A stretch of 64,000 nucleotides of DNA from Bacteroidales bacterium UBA1735 (GTDB lineage Bacteria; Bacteroidota; Bacteroidia; Bacteroidales; Paludibacteraceae): the NCBI GenBank assembly GCA_002315745.1, contig DCID01000016.1, positions 18,402-82,401 on the forward strand. The letters are read 5' to 3'. The notes beneath the pieces were generated by a model that was not told where the DNA came from, searched no databases, and worked only from the letters and a program-made list of their open reading frames with translations. Positions 9,645-18,446 of the stretch are shown piece after piece (position 1 is the first letter of the stretch; the number at the start of each line of letters is the position of its first letter). A program made the translations under genes and the position numbers.

Positions 9645-11825
9645 TAAATACTTCGTATAGAGTTGCTTGCAAATAGTCACCTCGTCGTAGGGAGAGGGAG
9701 AGGGAGAGTGAGAGGGAGAGTTGACCCAACACCATTCCCAGTCCTTTACCTGCTCGTTAATCACCCCTTGTTCCATCTCTACATCCATCATCATACACTG
9801 CCCCACATACTCCAAATACATCTTCCATCGTTCATAGTAGTACGAACTCAGCATCCCCGACCATAACCGCCACGAGTAGTCGTATATACTGCAATCCCGC
9901 GAACCCCAAGTAGTAATCAAATTCTTGGCATTACGCTCATATAAATCCTTCTCCGCCCTCGTCGTACCCCATGCACGTGCCGCATCTACCCATGTACTCA
10001 ATCGCCACTCGGGGCGCGTATGGAGCAACGTATCCATATCCAATATCACTTGCAGGAACTGCTCCTGCTTATCCTCAAACATCTCCGTATCCCCTATGTC
10101 ATAGGCATGCGCTATCTGCCGTTGCAGCGAATCGGCATAGTTGGCTAACACCTGCCGCGTCACATCGACCAAATCATATCGATACCCATCACTCTGAACC
10201 AATACCTCCGCCTGGGACATCAGTAGCGACCAAGCGGGTAGTAATTCCTCATACTGATAGGTCTTCGTGGTCTCCGTCCAGCGGCCATCTTTTTGGAGCG
10301 TCGGTCTAGCGGCAATGATACTGGCGGAAGGCCCACCATGTCCTCTTCCGCCCGAATAGACGGTACGATACAGTATATCCCACGCTGCATCAATCGTGTC
10401 ATTGACCTTACCATAGCGGCTATGCGCATACGCGTGCAACCACGGCTGCACCTCGATCGAATCTGCCCGCCACACATTATCCAACATCATCTCAAAAATC
10501 ACAGGGTTCGTCTCAATCGCCTCCGGCGTCAGTCCAATACCCTGCATATGGCCCGACCGACTGTCACAGAACGTGCGATAGGGTCCCTTCGCCACTTCGT
10601 TCATCCGACCATACATGAGGTTATTACCCCCAAAGTTATTGAGCATACACCATATCCATGGTTTACCATAGAACGCCTGCTTGCGCTGCCATACCGGATG
10701 TGCCTCCGTCCACAGATCTAAGATGATCATCCGATCATCGGGAACAGCATTGAGTAATGCCAAGGTCTGTGACTCTCCCCAGAACGCACGGCTCTGCGTA
10801 AATAACCAGCCTTGCATTACCCATACTGCCGACGAATCCGCTGCCAACATAGCGTTATAAATTTGTTGACTAATACCGTTAAGGTAGGTGCTATCGTTTT
10901 GCGGCGGTTCGTTTTCGTTAAATGTATCGGACGAATAAAAATGATTCGTACCAAACGTGCGGATACTCTCTTTTAAGAAAGCAGTACCAATCTGCTCAAA
11001 TAGTGGATCCTCCGGATCTAAAATATATGTCTCGGCTATATCCAACCAGTGGGTTTTCTTCAACTTGGCCTCCGGGAACTTATCCTTAAACGTAGGTGGT
11101 ACATGTCCCGTGAAAGCTGGCAAAATAGGCATCATCCCCAACTCCCGTTCGCGTTGCAATATCTGCTTCTGCAATCGCTCCTGCCCATCCATAAACGACT
11201 GCGGCAACGGACCACCCCACCCGTCTAAGTTCCCCATCCAAAACCAATTAAAGTACGCGGGGCCAGGAAAAAAGGATTGTAACTCTTCGTCACTGAATCC
11301 CATCGAGCGATATACTCGCTGCCAAATACTATTCTGTCCCGTCAAAGCCAATGGCAAATTCACCCCATGCATCGCCATAAAGTCAATCTCGCGTTGCCAT
11401 CGCTCCCAATTCCACCAACTCATCGAGTAGTTGAACGTACAATAGTTGAAGTAATATCTATACTTATACGGCGTTTCACGATGCACTCTCTCGGGCACAA
11501 CGGGTAGTGGATTAGTCAAATGCAGATTGACACTATTCCACTGAATACGACTATGCGTATAGTGCTCTAAATAGTAATTAAGCGCACTGGCTACACTCAC
11601 GCCATTGGTACCACGCAGCACAATGCGGTCACCTTTTTGCTCCAACTCAAACCAATCTCTATCCCCATCCCTTGACGCAATCTCTACCTCAAAGGACGTA
11701 TAATACTCCGGTAACACGCGCTTTACCAAATTCCTCGCTGCTTGCACTGGTTTCGAACTGGGCGTAACAGCCATGACCGAAACAGTCGCTAAGAGCAGTA
11801 CTATGGATAGGCGCAGTCTTTTCAT
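9627..11825 (-). CDS. Glycoside hydrolase family 89, alpha-N-acetylglucosaminidase
   Basis: 732 residues with signal peptide (MKRLRLSIVLLLATVSVMA). The family signatures are strong: YYFNYCTFNYSMSWWNWERW, GVNLPLALTGQ, and FPGPAYFNWFWMGNLDGWGG. The likely acid is E304 in DTFNENEPP and the second catalytic Glu is E374 in DLWTEAHPVW, by analogy with human NAGLU. It would remove terminal alpha-linked GlcNAc. The start ATG overlaps the stop of the upstream EEP-GH3 gene in an ATGA, which implies translational coupling. The C-terminal tail holds a Ser-Pro run (SPSHSPSPSP) encoded by GGGAGA hexanucleotides at 9690-9720, after the catalytic domain. Confidence 0.92.
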   Translation of the reverse strand: MKRLRLSIVLLLATVSVMAVTPSSKPVQAARNLVKRVLPEYYTSFEVEIASRDGDRDWFELEQKGDRIVLRGTNGVSVASALNYYLEHYTHSRIQWNSVNLHLTNPLPVVPERVHRETPYKYRYYFNYCTFNYSMSWWNWERWQREIDFMAMHGVNLPLALTGQNSIWQRVYRSMGFSDEELQSFFPGPAYFNWFWMGNLDGWGGPLPQSFMDGQERLQKQILQRERELGMMPILPAFTGHVPPTFKDKFPEAKLKKTHWLDIAETYILDPEDPLFEQIGTAFLKESIRTFGTNHFYSSDTFNENEPPQNDSTYLNGISQQIYNAMLAADSSAVWVMQGWLFTQSRAFWGESQTLALLNAVPDDRMIILDLWTEAHPVWQRKQAFYGKPWIWCMLNNFGGNNLMYGRMNEVAKGPYRTFCDSRSGHMQGIGLTPEAIETNPVIFEMMLDNVWRADSIEVQPWLHAYAHSRYGKVNDTIDAAWDILYRTVYSGGRGHGGPSASIIAARPTLQKDGRWTETTKTYQYEELLPAWSLLMSQAEVLVQSDGYRYDLVDVTRQVLANYADSLQRQIAHAYDIGDTEMFEDKQEQFLQVILDMDTLLHTRPEWRLSTWVDAARAWGTTRAEKDLYERNAKNLITTWGSRDCSIYDYSWRLWSGMLSSYYYERWKMYLEYVGQCMMMDVEMEQGVINEQVKDWEWCWVNSPSHSPSPSPYDEVTICKQLYTKYLVAEGD
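9690..9720 (-). repeat. GGGAGA hexanucleotide repeat encoding a Ser-Pro linker
   Basis: About five GGGAGA/GTGAGA units in tandem in the 3' part of the GH89 gene. They encode alternating Ser-Pro with one His. A shorter related GGGAGAGTG stretch is near 8020-8033 at the start of the GH97 gene. Confidence 0.75.
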
Positions 11826-14788
11826 TTACTATACGGAACACGATAGCGGATATCCGTTGCCGAAGCAGCAACCAACAGTTCAAACTGACCGGGTTCGAGT
11901 ACCCATTGATGAATCTGATCGTTGTAATATTGCAGCATCTCGTCCGTAATGACAAACTGCACCTGCTTGGTTTCGCCCGGACGCAGAGACACTTTTTGGA
12001 AGGCTTTCAGTTCCTTCACCGGACGCGGAAGCACCGACTTCAAATCGGACACATAGAGTTGCACCACTTCCTTACCTTCGACTGCGCCAGTATTAGTGAG
12101 CGTGAAAGTGAGAGTGTCTCCGCTAAGGGTAGGTTTGCCATACTTGAACTGCGTATAACTCAATCCAAAACCGAAGGGGAAAGTAGGCTGATGTTTCTTG
12201 GACAATGGCTGCAGTTTCTGCCCATTGGGCAACGTTACCGCTTTCTTCAAGTCACTATATCGATAGCCCACATAGAACGACTCGGTATAGTTCACTTGCA
12301 AATCCACACCAGGATAAGTGAGTGAATCGAACTGATGGGCAGGATAGTCCGTCAACTCCGGCAATATCGTATAAGGCAACTTACCCGACGGACATACATC
12401 ACCCGAAAGGATGTCGGCTATGGCATGTCCCGCCTCGCTACCACCATACCACGCTTGTAGCACGGCTGCTGTATGGTTGAGCCACGGCATAGCAAACGCA
12501 TTACCTGCCACCGCTACTACCACGAGGTTCGGATTCGCCTTATATAGTGCCTCTATGACTTCGCCTTGACGATACGGGAGATCGTATTGTTTACGGTCAT
12601 GGGCTTCGTCATCCTGATTACGAGCCTTGTTGAGTCCACCTACAAAAATGACTACATCGGCTTTGGCTGCCGCCTCAACGGCTTCTGCTAGTATCTCCTC
12701 AAACGAGCGCCTATCTTCAAGGCTCTGACCCGTCGATACCCCATTATACTGGTTACCCACATGTCCTACATAGCCACGAACCCAACTCACTTGATCACCA
12801 AAACGCTCCTGCAATCCTTGCAAGGGCACTATCTCATATTGCGCTTTGAGCGAAGATGAACCGCCACCTACCGTCATCATCTTCACCGCGTTCTCACCCA
12901 CCACTAAGATTTTAGATTTTTGATTGGTGATTGGTGATTTTTGATTATTGGGTGACAAAGGCAAAATACCATTATTCTTGAGCAGGACAATACCCTCGTC
13001 CGCAATCTCGCGGGCTGTAGCACTATGCTCGGGACAAACGAATCGACCAAAACCACGCTCCTTATTGGCAGCTGTCTGATAGATAAGCCGCAGCACGTGA
13101 CGCACTTTATCATCAAGCACGTCGGTCGATTCTTGACCCGACTGCAATAGACGCAGGTACGGCAATGCTAAATAGTAGTTATCATAAGCATTCTTCGAAC
13201 CAGCATCTAATCCGTTGGTGTGCGAACCAAACTCTAAGTCCAATCCATTATGAATAGCCTCCTCGGTGTTCATACACCCACCCCAGTCGGACACCACTGC
13301 ACCCTCGAATTTCCATTCTTTGCGCAGTATATCCACCAACAAACGATAGTTATGGCAGCAGTACTGATTGTTCCACTTATTATACGAACCCATAATAGAC
13401 CATGTGCCACCTTGCTGAACAGCCGTCTTAAAAGCGGGCAGATAGAGTTCATAGAGTGCGCGATCATCCACGGTCACATTAACCTTGGTGCGGTTCTTCT
13501 CTTGGTTATTGAGCGCAAAATGTTTCAAGCACGCAGCCACCCCATTGCTTTGCACACCCTGTATATAGGGTGCTGCCATCGCTCCCGCTAACATGGGGTC
13601 TTCACCCATATACTCGAAGTTACGTCCGCATAGTGGCGTACGATAAATGTTCACACCGGGACCGAGCAGCACATCTTTGCGACGCCACAATGCTTCCTCA
13701 CCGATGGCTTGACCATAACGCATCGCCATCTCGGGATTCCACGTAGCCGCCAAACAACTGAGTGCGGGAAAAGCGGTACAAGAGTCCGATGTCCAACCCG
13801 CTTGATCCCATTCGTCCCACTTCACCTCCGCACGGATGCCATGAGGACCGTCTGTGCACCATAAACCTGGTACACCAAGGCGAGGTACACCCGGAGAGGA
13901 GAACTTAGACCACGCATGGAGAATAGCCACTTTCTCCTGTAAAGTCATCGCTTGCAGAATAGCCTCCTCCTGCACTTCAAAGGTCGCCATAATGGGACGA
14001 TGGTCACTGAGGAAGGGCACACGCGAGGTGTCTTGGATCACCTCAAAGCGCTCTGCATAGGCATTGCGATAGAATATATAGTCAATGATATGCGTCGCTG
14101 TGGGTTTATAGCCCGTAAACGTCTTCTCGTTGGTCGTTACTATCGCCTCTTTTTGACTCCAATGCATATAGTCATAGAGAGGCACCAGAGATGGGTCGTT
14201 GGGGAAAACATTCATATCACCCATCACGAACATCGGCATTCCATGACCACCTAATGCTCTCAAGGTATCTGCCATCATGCGCAGCGACTGCTCACGCGCT
14301 TGTACACCTTTATGATCAAGATGCGTATTGAAGACGATGATAGATTGCTTCGTGCGCTTGTTCTTCAATATCACATAGGTCGCTATGCGCTCAAAAGCCG
14401 CATCCCAACCTTTGGACATCACTAAGGGTGTTTGGCTGAGCCAGAACGTACGAGTCTGTACCAAATCATATCTATCTTTTCGCCAATAGATAGGGCAACC
14501 CTCATTCGCTTTCAATCCCGGACGACGTCCATCCATCACATGCGCATAACGAGATAAATGCTCCGCCAAATAGGCGTCCATCTTCGGCGTCACTTCCTGC
14601 ATACCCACTACATCGGGATAGATAGAGTCAATCATCGCCACACAGGCTTCCTTACGATATTCCCACTGATTGGCACCATCATTCGGCGTCGCTGTACGAA
14701 TATTGAACGACATGATCGTGGTACGCTCTGCCGCTATACCTGTTAGCGATAGGGCTAACAAAATGACTATACTTACATTCTTTTTCAT
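11822..14788 (-). CDS. EEP-family phosphodiesterase fused to GH3 beta-glycosidase
   Basis: 988 residues with signal peptide MKKNVSIVILLALSLTGIAA. Residues about 22-275 are an endonuclease/exonuclease/phosphatase (EEP) fold with the full metal and catalytic set: SFNIR, GMQEV, NTHLD, GDMNV, DYIFYR, SDHRPI. Residues about 285-985 are GH3: the KHFALNNQE region, nucleophile D501 in VVSDWGG, the second alpha/beta domain and a C-terminal fibronectin III-like domain (PFGFGLSYTQF). Known: EEP enzymes cleave phosphodiesters, including phospholipid and nucleic-acid bonds; GH3 enzymes remove beta-linked glucose, GlcNAc or xylose. Inferred: both activities act on one phosphodiester-containing glycan. It follows the MFS gene by 21 bp and is coupled to GH89. 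A linker near residues 612-628 (NNQKSPITNQKS) is encoded by an AT-rich repeat. Confidence 0.9.
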   Translation of the reverse strand: MKKNVSIVILLALSLTGIAAERTTIMSFNIRTATPNDGANQWEYRKEACVAMIDSIYPDVVGMQEVTPKMDAYLAEHLSRYAHVMDGRRPGLKANEGCPIYWRKDRYDLVQTRTFWLSQTPLVMSKGWDAAFERIATYVILKNKRTKQSIIVFNTHLDHKGVQAREQSLRMMADTLRALGGHGMPMFVMGDMNVFPNDPSLVPLYDYMHWSQKEAIVTTNEKTFTGYKPTATHIIDYIFYRNAYAERFEVIQDTSRVPFLSDHRPIMATFEVQEEAILQAMTLQEKVAILHAWSKFSSPGVPRLGVPGLWCTDGPHGIRAEVKWDEWDQAGWTSDSCTAFPALSCLAATWNPEMAMRYGQAIGEEALWRRKDVLLGPGVNIYRTPLCGRNFEYMGEDPMLAGAMAAPYIQGVQSNGVAACLKHFALNNQEKNRTKVNVTVDDRALYELYLPAFKTAVQQGGTWSIMGSYNKWNNQYCCHNYRLLVDILRKEWKFEGAVVSDWGGCMNTEEAIHNGLDLEFGSHTNGLDAGSKNAYDNYYLALPYLRLLQSGQESTDVLDDKVRHVLRLIYQTAANKERGFGRFVCPEHSATAREIADEGIVLLKNNGILPLSPNNQKSPITNQKSKILVVGENAVKMMTVGGGSSSLKAQYEIVPLQGLQERFGDQVSWVRGYVGHVGNQYNGVSTGQSLEDRRSFEEILAEAVEAAAKADVVIFVGGLNKARNQDDEAHDRKQYDLPYRQGEVIEALYKANPNLVVVAVAGNAFAMPWLNHTAAVLQAWYGGSEAGHAIADILSGDVCPSGKLPYTILPELTDYPAHQFDSLTYPGVDLQVNYTESFYVGYRYSDLKKAVTLPNGQKLQPLSKKHQPTFPFGFGLSYTQFKYGKPTLSGDTLTFTLTNTGAVEGKEVVQLYVSDLKSVLPRPVKELKAFQKVSLRPGETKQVQFVITDEMLQYYNDQIHQWVLEPGQFELLVAASATDIRYRVPYSK
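12917..12954 (-). repeat. AT-rich repeat (GATTTTTGATTGGTGATTG) inside the GH3 domain
   Basis: The sequence TTTTTGATTGGTGATTGG is followed by a partial repeat of itself. A close match occurs in the gap and gene end at 39337-39365 (GTGATTTTTGATTGGTTATT). In the GH3 gene it is read in frame as a Gln/Asn/Lys/Ser linker. Confidence 0.6.
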
Positions 14789-14809
14789 ATACTTTCTAAT
14801 TTTAATTTT

Positions 14810-16159
14810 CTACTTCCTACGGGCTTTGTGCCATACGATGCAGACGAGAATAACAGATAGCGTAGCAGCGGCGATCCAAAACCAGAGGGCTGGCGTGAAA
14901 TTATGCACATACTGCGGCACACCACCAACGATGCCTGTCTCTATCTTATTATTATCGAGTAAGAGACCAGATACGATATCTTGCAATCCAGCAGCCGCAT
15001 AGGACGCTACACCGACCACACCGAGTGCCGCACCAGAAGCTTCGCGCGGAACAATATCTACCGCCATCAATCCCCCTAAAAAACAGATCAACACACCTAT
15101 CGCTACGCCGAATAACACCATCGCCAATATATTCACCCATAGCGCATCACCACCATAGGCAAATAGAATCAACGCTAGCACTTCTAATACCCCAGCCGAC
15201 ACAGCTGGTATATAGCGGTTCCCTTTGAAGGCAGTATCGCTGAGCCATCCCGAGAAAACTGTTCCTATAATACCTAATAGCGCATTGATGGAGATAATCT
15301 GCGTGGCATTAGCCAACGTCATTCCCTTAGCCTCCTGCAGGTATAGCACCCCCCAACCATTGACAGCATAACGACTCACATACATAAAAGCCGACGCGAG
15401 AGCCAATACCCACACGTAGGGATTGCGCAGCACGGCTTTTTGTGCCATACCGACGGACTGATTCTTGGGCTCATCCGTCTGCTGCTCACCTGCAAAAACC
15501 TCCACAGGAGGAAGACCTTTGTCCTTAGGAGAGTTATGCAGCATAAACACAATAATGAGCACACCTATCAATCCGGCCACCGATGCGCCTATGAATCCAT
15601 ATTGCCATCCAAATAGGCTCACTAAACCACCCACCAATAGGAACGAAAAGAACTCGCCTAAGTTGTGACTCAATGACCAAAAACCATAGAACGTTCCCCG
15701 ATTGGATAACGCGAACCATCGGCTAAGTGTCACTACACTGGACGGAGCTCCCATCGATTGACACCATCCATTGACTCCCCAGCAAATCGCAAACACAATA
15801 TAGAATGCCGCTGTGGAGATGATAGTTTGCTGGAGAGTGATAAAGCCCAATATACCCACCACTACATTGGCAACCGTGGACAGCAATAGTCCTGTCGCCA
15901 TAAACCGCTTGACATTACTATGATCCGCCAAGAAACCATTAATCAGTTTGCCTATCGCATACGTGAATAGCAGTGCTGACGATATCACACCTAATGCCGA
16001 TGCATCTAATATACCAGCATCTATAATGGGTTTCTTAACGACATTCAAACTCGTACGGCACACATAGTACATCGAGTAACCTATGGTTACCGCTAAGAAC
16101 GAAGACCATTGTAGTTTCTTGTAACGAGATTTTATTGCAGCATCATCCATCACTTTCAT
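14810..16159 (-). CDS. MFS transporter of the organophosphate:phosphate antiporter type (GlpT/UhpC-like)
   Basis: 449 residues, about 12 predicted membrane segments. The N-terminus carries the OPA-family pattern GYSMYYVCRTSLNVVKKP (about 27-44), and the segments GVNGWCQSMGAPSSV and SHNLGEFFSF match the GlpT/UhpT/UhpC group. Known members exchange inorganic phosphate for glycerol-3-phosphate or hexose phosphates across the inner membrane. It lies inside the PUL, 7 bp after the EEP-beta-helix gene and 21 bp before EEP-GH3, where neutral-sugar PULs would more often carry an ordinary sugar MFS. This supports uptake of a phosphorylated product. The exact substrate cannot be read from the sequence. 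A second Met three codons in (16150) is an alternative start. Confidence 0.85.
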   Translation of the reverse strand: MKVMDDAAIKSRYKKLQWSSFLAVTIGYSMYYVCRTSLNVVKKPIIDAGILDASALGVISSALLFTYAIGKLINGFLADHSNVKRFMATGLLLSTVANVVVGILGFITLQQTIISTAAFYIVFAICWGVNGWCQSMGAPSSVVTLSRWFALSNRGTFYGFWSLSHNLGEFFSFLLVGGLVSLFGWQYGFIGASVAGLIGVLIIVFMLHNSPKDKGLPPVEVFAGEQQTDEPKNQSVGMAQKAVLRNPYVWVLALASAFMYVSRYAVNGWGVLYLQEAKGMTLANATQIISINALLGIIGTVFSGWLSDTAFKGNRYIPAVSAGVLEVLALILFAYGGDALWVNILAMVLFGVAIGVLICFLGGLMAVDIVPREASGAALGVVGVASYAAAGLQDIVSGLLLDNNKIETGIVGGVPQYVHNFTPALWFWIAAATLSVILVCIVWHKARRK

Positions 16160-16166
16160 CCAATAT

Positions 16167-18446
16167 CTATTTGTTTACTTCTATACCAAGTACGTTGTAT
16201 CTTTGCCCATGGTACTCAATCACCATCTGCCCGTCCTTCATTAGTTTGTGGTTGTCGTTGTGGTTGTCGTTGTGGTTATCGTTAACGTTCTCCACTCCCG
16301 TAGGGGCTTGGCCCACTTCCATCGAACCAGGAACAGAATATTCATTACGCGTCGTGCCTATCTCATCCATGGTCAGGGTACCGGCAAGGCTACCCACGTT
16401 CATGATATCCGAACCGGCAGCAGATGCCGACAGCGCGTCCGCGTCGAGGATGTTAATATCCTGATCGGCATAACGGGTCGTTAGGGGCGAAAGCGCAGGT
16501 ATGTTCTCTTCTCCATAGAATTGAACATCAGGCACATACACACCCTCTTCTACCTTGCCACCAAGTAGGCTTACCAGTTCGGTGCAAGCGGCAGCATAGT
16601 TATCAGCTACGAAATCAAACATACCAATGGGATAATTGGTGTTATCATCCGAGGAGAAAATATTATTCGCTCCACCGCGCACGAGAGTTGGATCTTCCAT
16701 ATAGATATCTCCGCGTCCCTGACGTGAGCAGTAGTTACCTGCGATGATATTGTTATACGCGCCGATGATACCCGAGTAGTTATAGATAGCACTTCCGGCA
16801 AACTCTTCGGAACTCACACCTGGTTCGTCCCAGACGGCGGTATAGTTACCCACGATGGTGTTATTCATCAGCGTCATACCACCATTATTGGACATCTCTT
16901 GCCAAAGAACAGAGCCACCTACCCCTTCTGATAGGAAGCCAGCTTCGACATCAATGCGGTTGCCGATAAACGAGTTATTGACCAGACGTATGTCGGTGAT
17001 GTTCTCATCCGCCATGAGCACGATTACACCCTTTTCGTCGGCACTATTATTCACAAAACTATTGCCATAGATATATGCCGTCGCATTCGAACTATGAAAG
17101 AGAGCTGAACCACGAAGCGCGTGGTTGGTTTCAAAAATCGAGTTCTTAATCGTAGAAGAGAACACATCGCGTCCCAACGTATGTAAGCATCCTTCGCCTA
17201 CAGGGACATCATTATTGGTGAAAATCGAGTGTTCCACCTCCATGCTGCAATCATTGGCATAGAACAGACACGTACCTTCGGTGGTACAGTTATCTATGAC
17301 ACAATCCACCAAGCGCACATATCGTCCGCTACCATTGATGATAGAGCCATAACCGCCCTGTGGGCAAGTTGCATCCTTGATAGTGAGTTCACGCAGTTCA
17401 ATGGACACGAGATTAGGCATCGTAAATAGTTGGCATGCGCCTGTGAGATAAGCGTCCTTGTTACCTTGGATGATACATGAACTACTCAACGAGAGAGACT
17501 CGTTACCGAGGTCATAAGCTCCGCGCTTGAGATAGATAATCTCACCCGCAGGTATCTTAGATGCTTCTTCACGCAATTCAGTCACGTTGTTAACCACATG
17601 CGTACGCTTGCGGTTGAAGGGCAAAATGGTTACTTCACACACAATAGGCATGTGGTCGGATGGCAAGATGGAGAGTCCGCATTGCGCAGCACAAACCTCA
17701 TAACTCTCCACTTCCATACCACGTACATAGACGAAGTCAATGAGTTTACCATCGACACTGGTCGGTTTACGCGAACCCACATAGGTGTTATACGGGCCTT
17801 TGGGCTCGGTCTTCGTCATATCGCGGGAGTTACCAAACGATGCGTAGTAATACGAATGGGGATCGTGCTCGACCAACTCGCAGTTCATATCACCTGTAAT
17901 AATGCAGGCATAGTCACCACTAATCTTCATCATCTGCTCGGTCGCCGTACGCGCCCCTTCGCGAATGGAGATGGGGTGCAAGTCCAAGTGCGTGGCAGCG
18001 AAGTAGAAGATCTCGCTGGTCTCCTTGTCTTGCAGTTTAGCCCAAACGAGTGTGCGTTCAAACTCCGCATCCCAGTAGTGACCCGGTTTGGTGATATCAG
18101 GCGCTAAGTAGAAAGCACCTTTGTCCAAACAGTTATACTTGCTGGTACGATAGAGTAACTGGTTACTGCAGTTCTTCTCGTGCTCAACAAAGGAATAGAC
18201 ACTCTTGAGCTGATTTTGGATATACGTGCGTTGAGACGAGGTCACTTCTTGAAGAGCCACCACATCGAAGTTCGCCGTATCACGAATGACCTGCATCACC
18301 GCTGAGCGGCGATTAACCCACGCCTTTTCACCCGTATCTTCCGAGCTGGCACTCGTGCGGATATTATACGTACCCACACGATGCACAGCAGCAGACGACA
18401 GGAGAGTGCTTAGCACAAGTCCTATTATCAATATCGATTTACGCAT
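16167..18446 (-). CDS. EEP-family phosphodiesterase fused to a right-handed beta-helix domain
   Basis: 759 residues with signal peptide (MRKSILIIGLVLSTLLSSAA). Residues about 22-275 are an EEP domain with all key motifs (GTYNIR, ALQEV, ATHLDLH, TGDMNCE, DFVYVR, SDHMPI). Residues about 285-660 show repeated Asn/Gly-rich beta-helix rungs (for example NNSFIGN, NNTIVGN, NNIIAGN). The end carries a PTGVENV spacer, three NDNH units and a tail DGQMVIEYHGQRYNVLGIEV that resembles the tails of other secreted proteins in the window. The start overlaps the stop of the preceding beta-helix gene (TAATG). Inferred role: surface phosphodiesterase held on a glycan by the helix. The beta-helix could itself be a lyase-like or binding domain; no catalytic signature was recognised. 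Confidence 0.85.
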   Translation of the reverse strand: MRKSILIIGLVLSTLLSSAAVHRVGTYNIRTSASSEDTGEKAWVNRRSAVMQVIRDTANFDVVALQEVTSSQRTYIQNQLKSVYSFVEHEKNCSNQLLYRTSKYNCLDKGAFYLAPDITKPGHYWDAEFERTLVWAKLQDKETSEIFYFAATHLDLHPISIREGARTATEQMMKISGDYACIITGDMNCELVEHDPHSYYYASFGNSRDMTKTEPKGPYNTYVGSRKPTSVDGKLIDFVYVRGMEVESYEVCAAQCGLSILPSDHMPIVCEVTILPFNRKRTHVVNNVTELREEASKIPAGEIIYLKRGAYDLGNESLSLSSSCIIQGNKDAYLTGACQLFTMPNLVSIELRELTIKDATCPQGGYGSIINGSGRYVRLVDCVIDNCTTEGTCLFYANDCSMEVEHSIFTNNDVPVGEGCLHTLGRDVFSSTIKNSIFETNHALRGSALFHSSNATAYIYGNSFVNNSADEKGVIVLMADENITDIRLVNNSFIGNRIDVEAGFLSEGVGGSVLWQEMSNNGGMTLMNNTIVGNYTAVWDEPGVSSEEFAGSAIYNYSGIIGAYNNIIAGNYCSRQGRGDIYMEDPTLVRGGANNIFSSDDNTNYPIGMFDFVADNYAAACTELVSLLGGKVEEGVYVPDVQFYGEENIPALSPLTTRYADQDINILDADALSASAAGSDIMNVGSLAGTLTMDEIGTTRNEYSVPGSMEVGQAPTGVENVNDNHNDNHNDNHKLMKDGQMVIEYHGQRYNVLGIEVNK
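16248..16283 (-). repeat. 12-bp tandem repeat encoding Asn-Asp-Asn-His units
   Basis: Three copies of GTGGTTGTCGTT (last copy one mismatch) in tandem, encoding NDNH x3 between the beta-helix and the C-terminal tail. A similar Asn/Asp-rich linker is encoded near 37684-37715 in another tailed protein. Confidence 0.85.
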
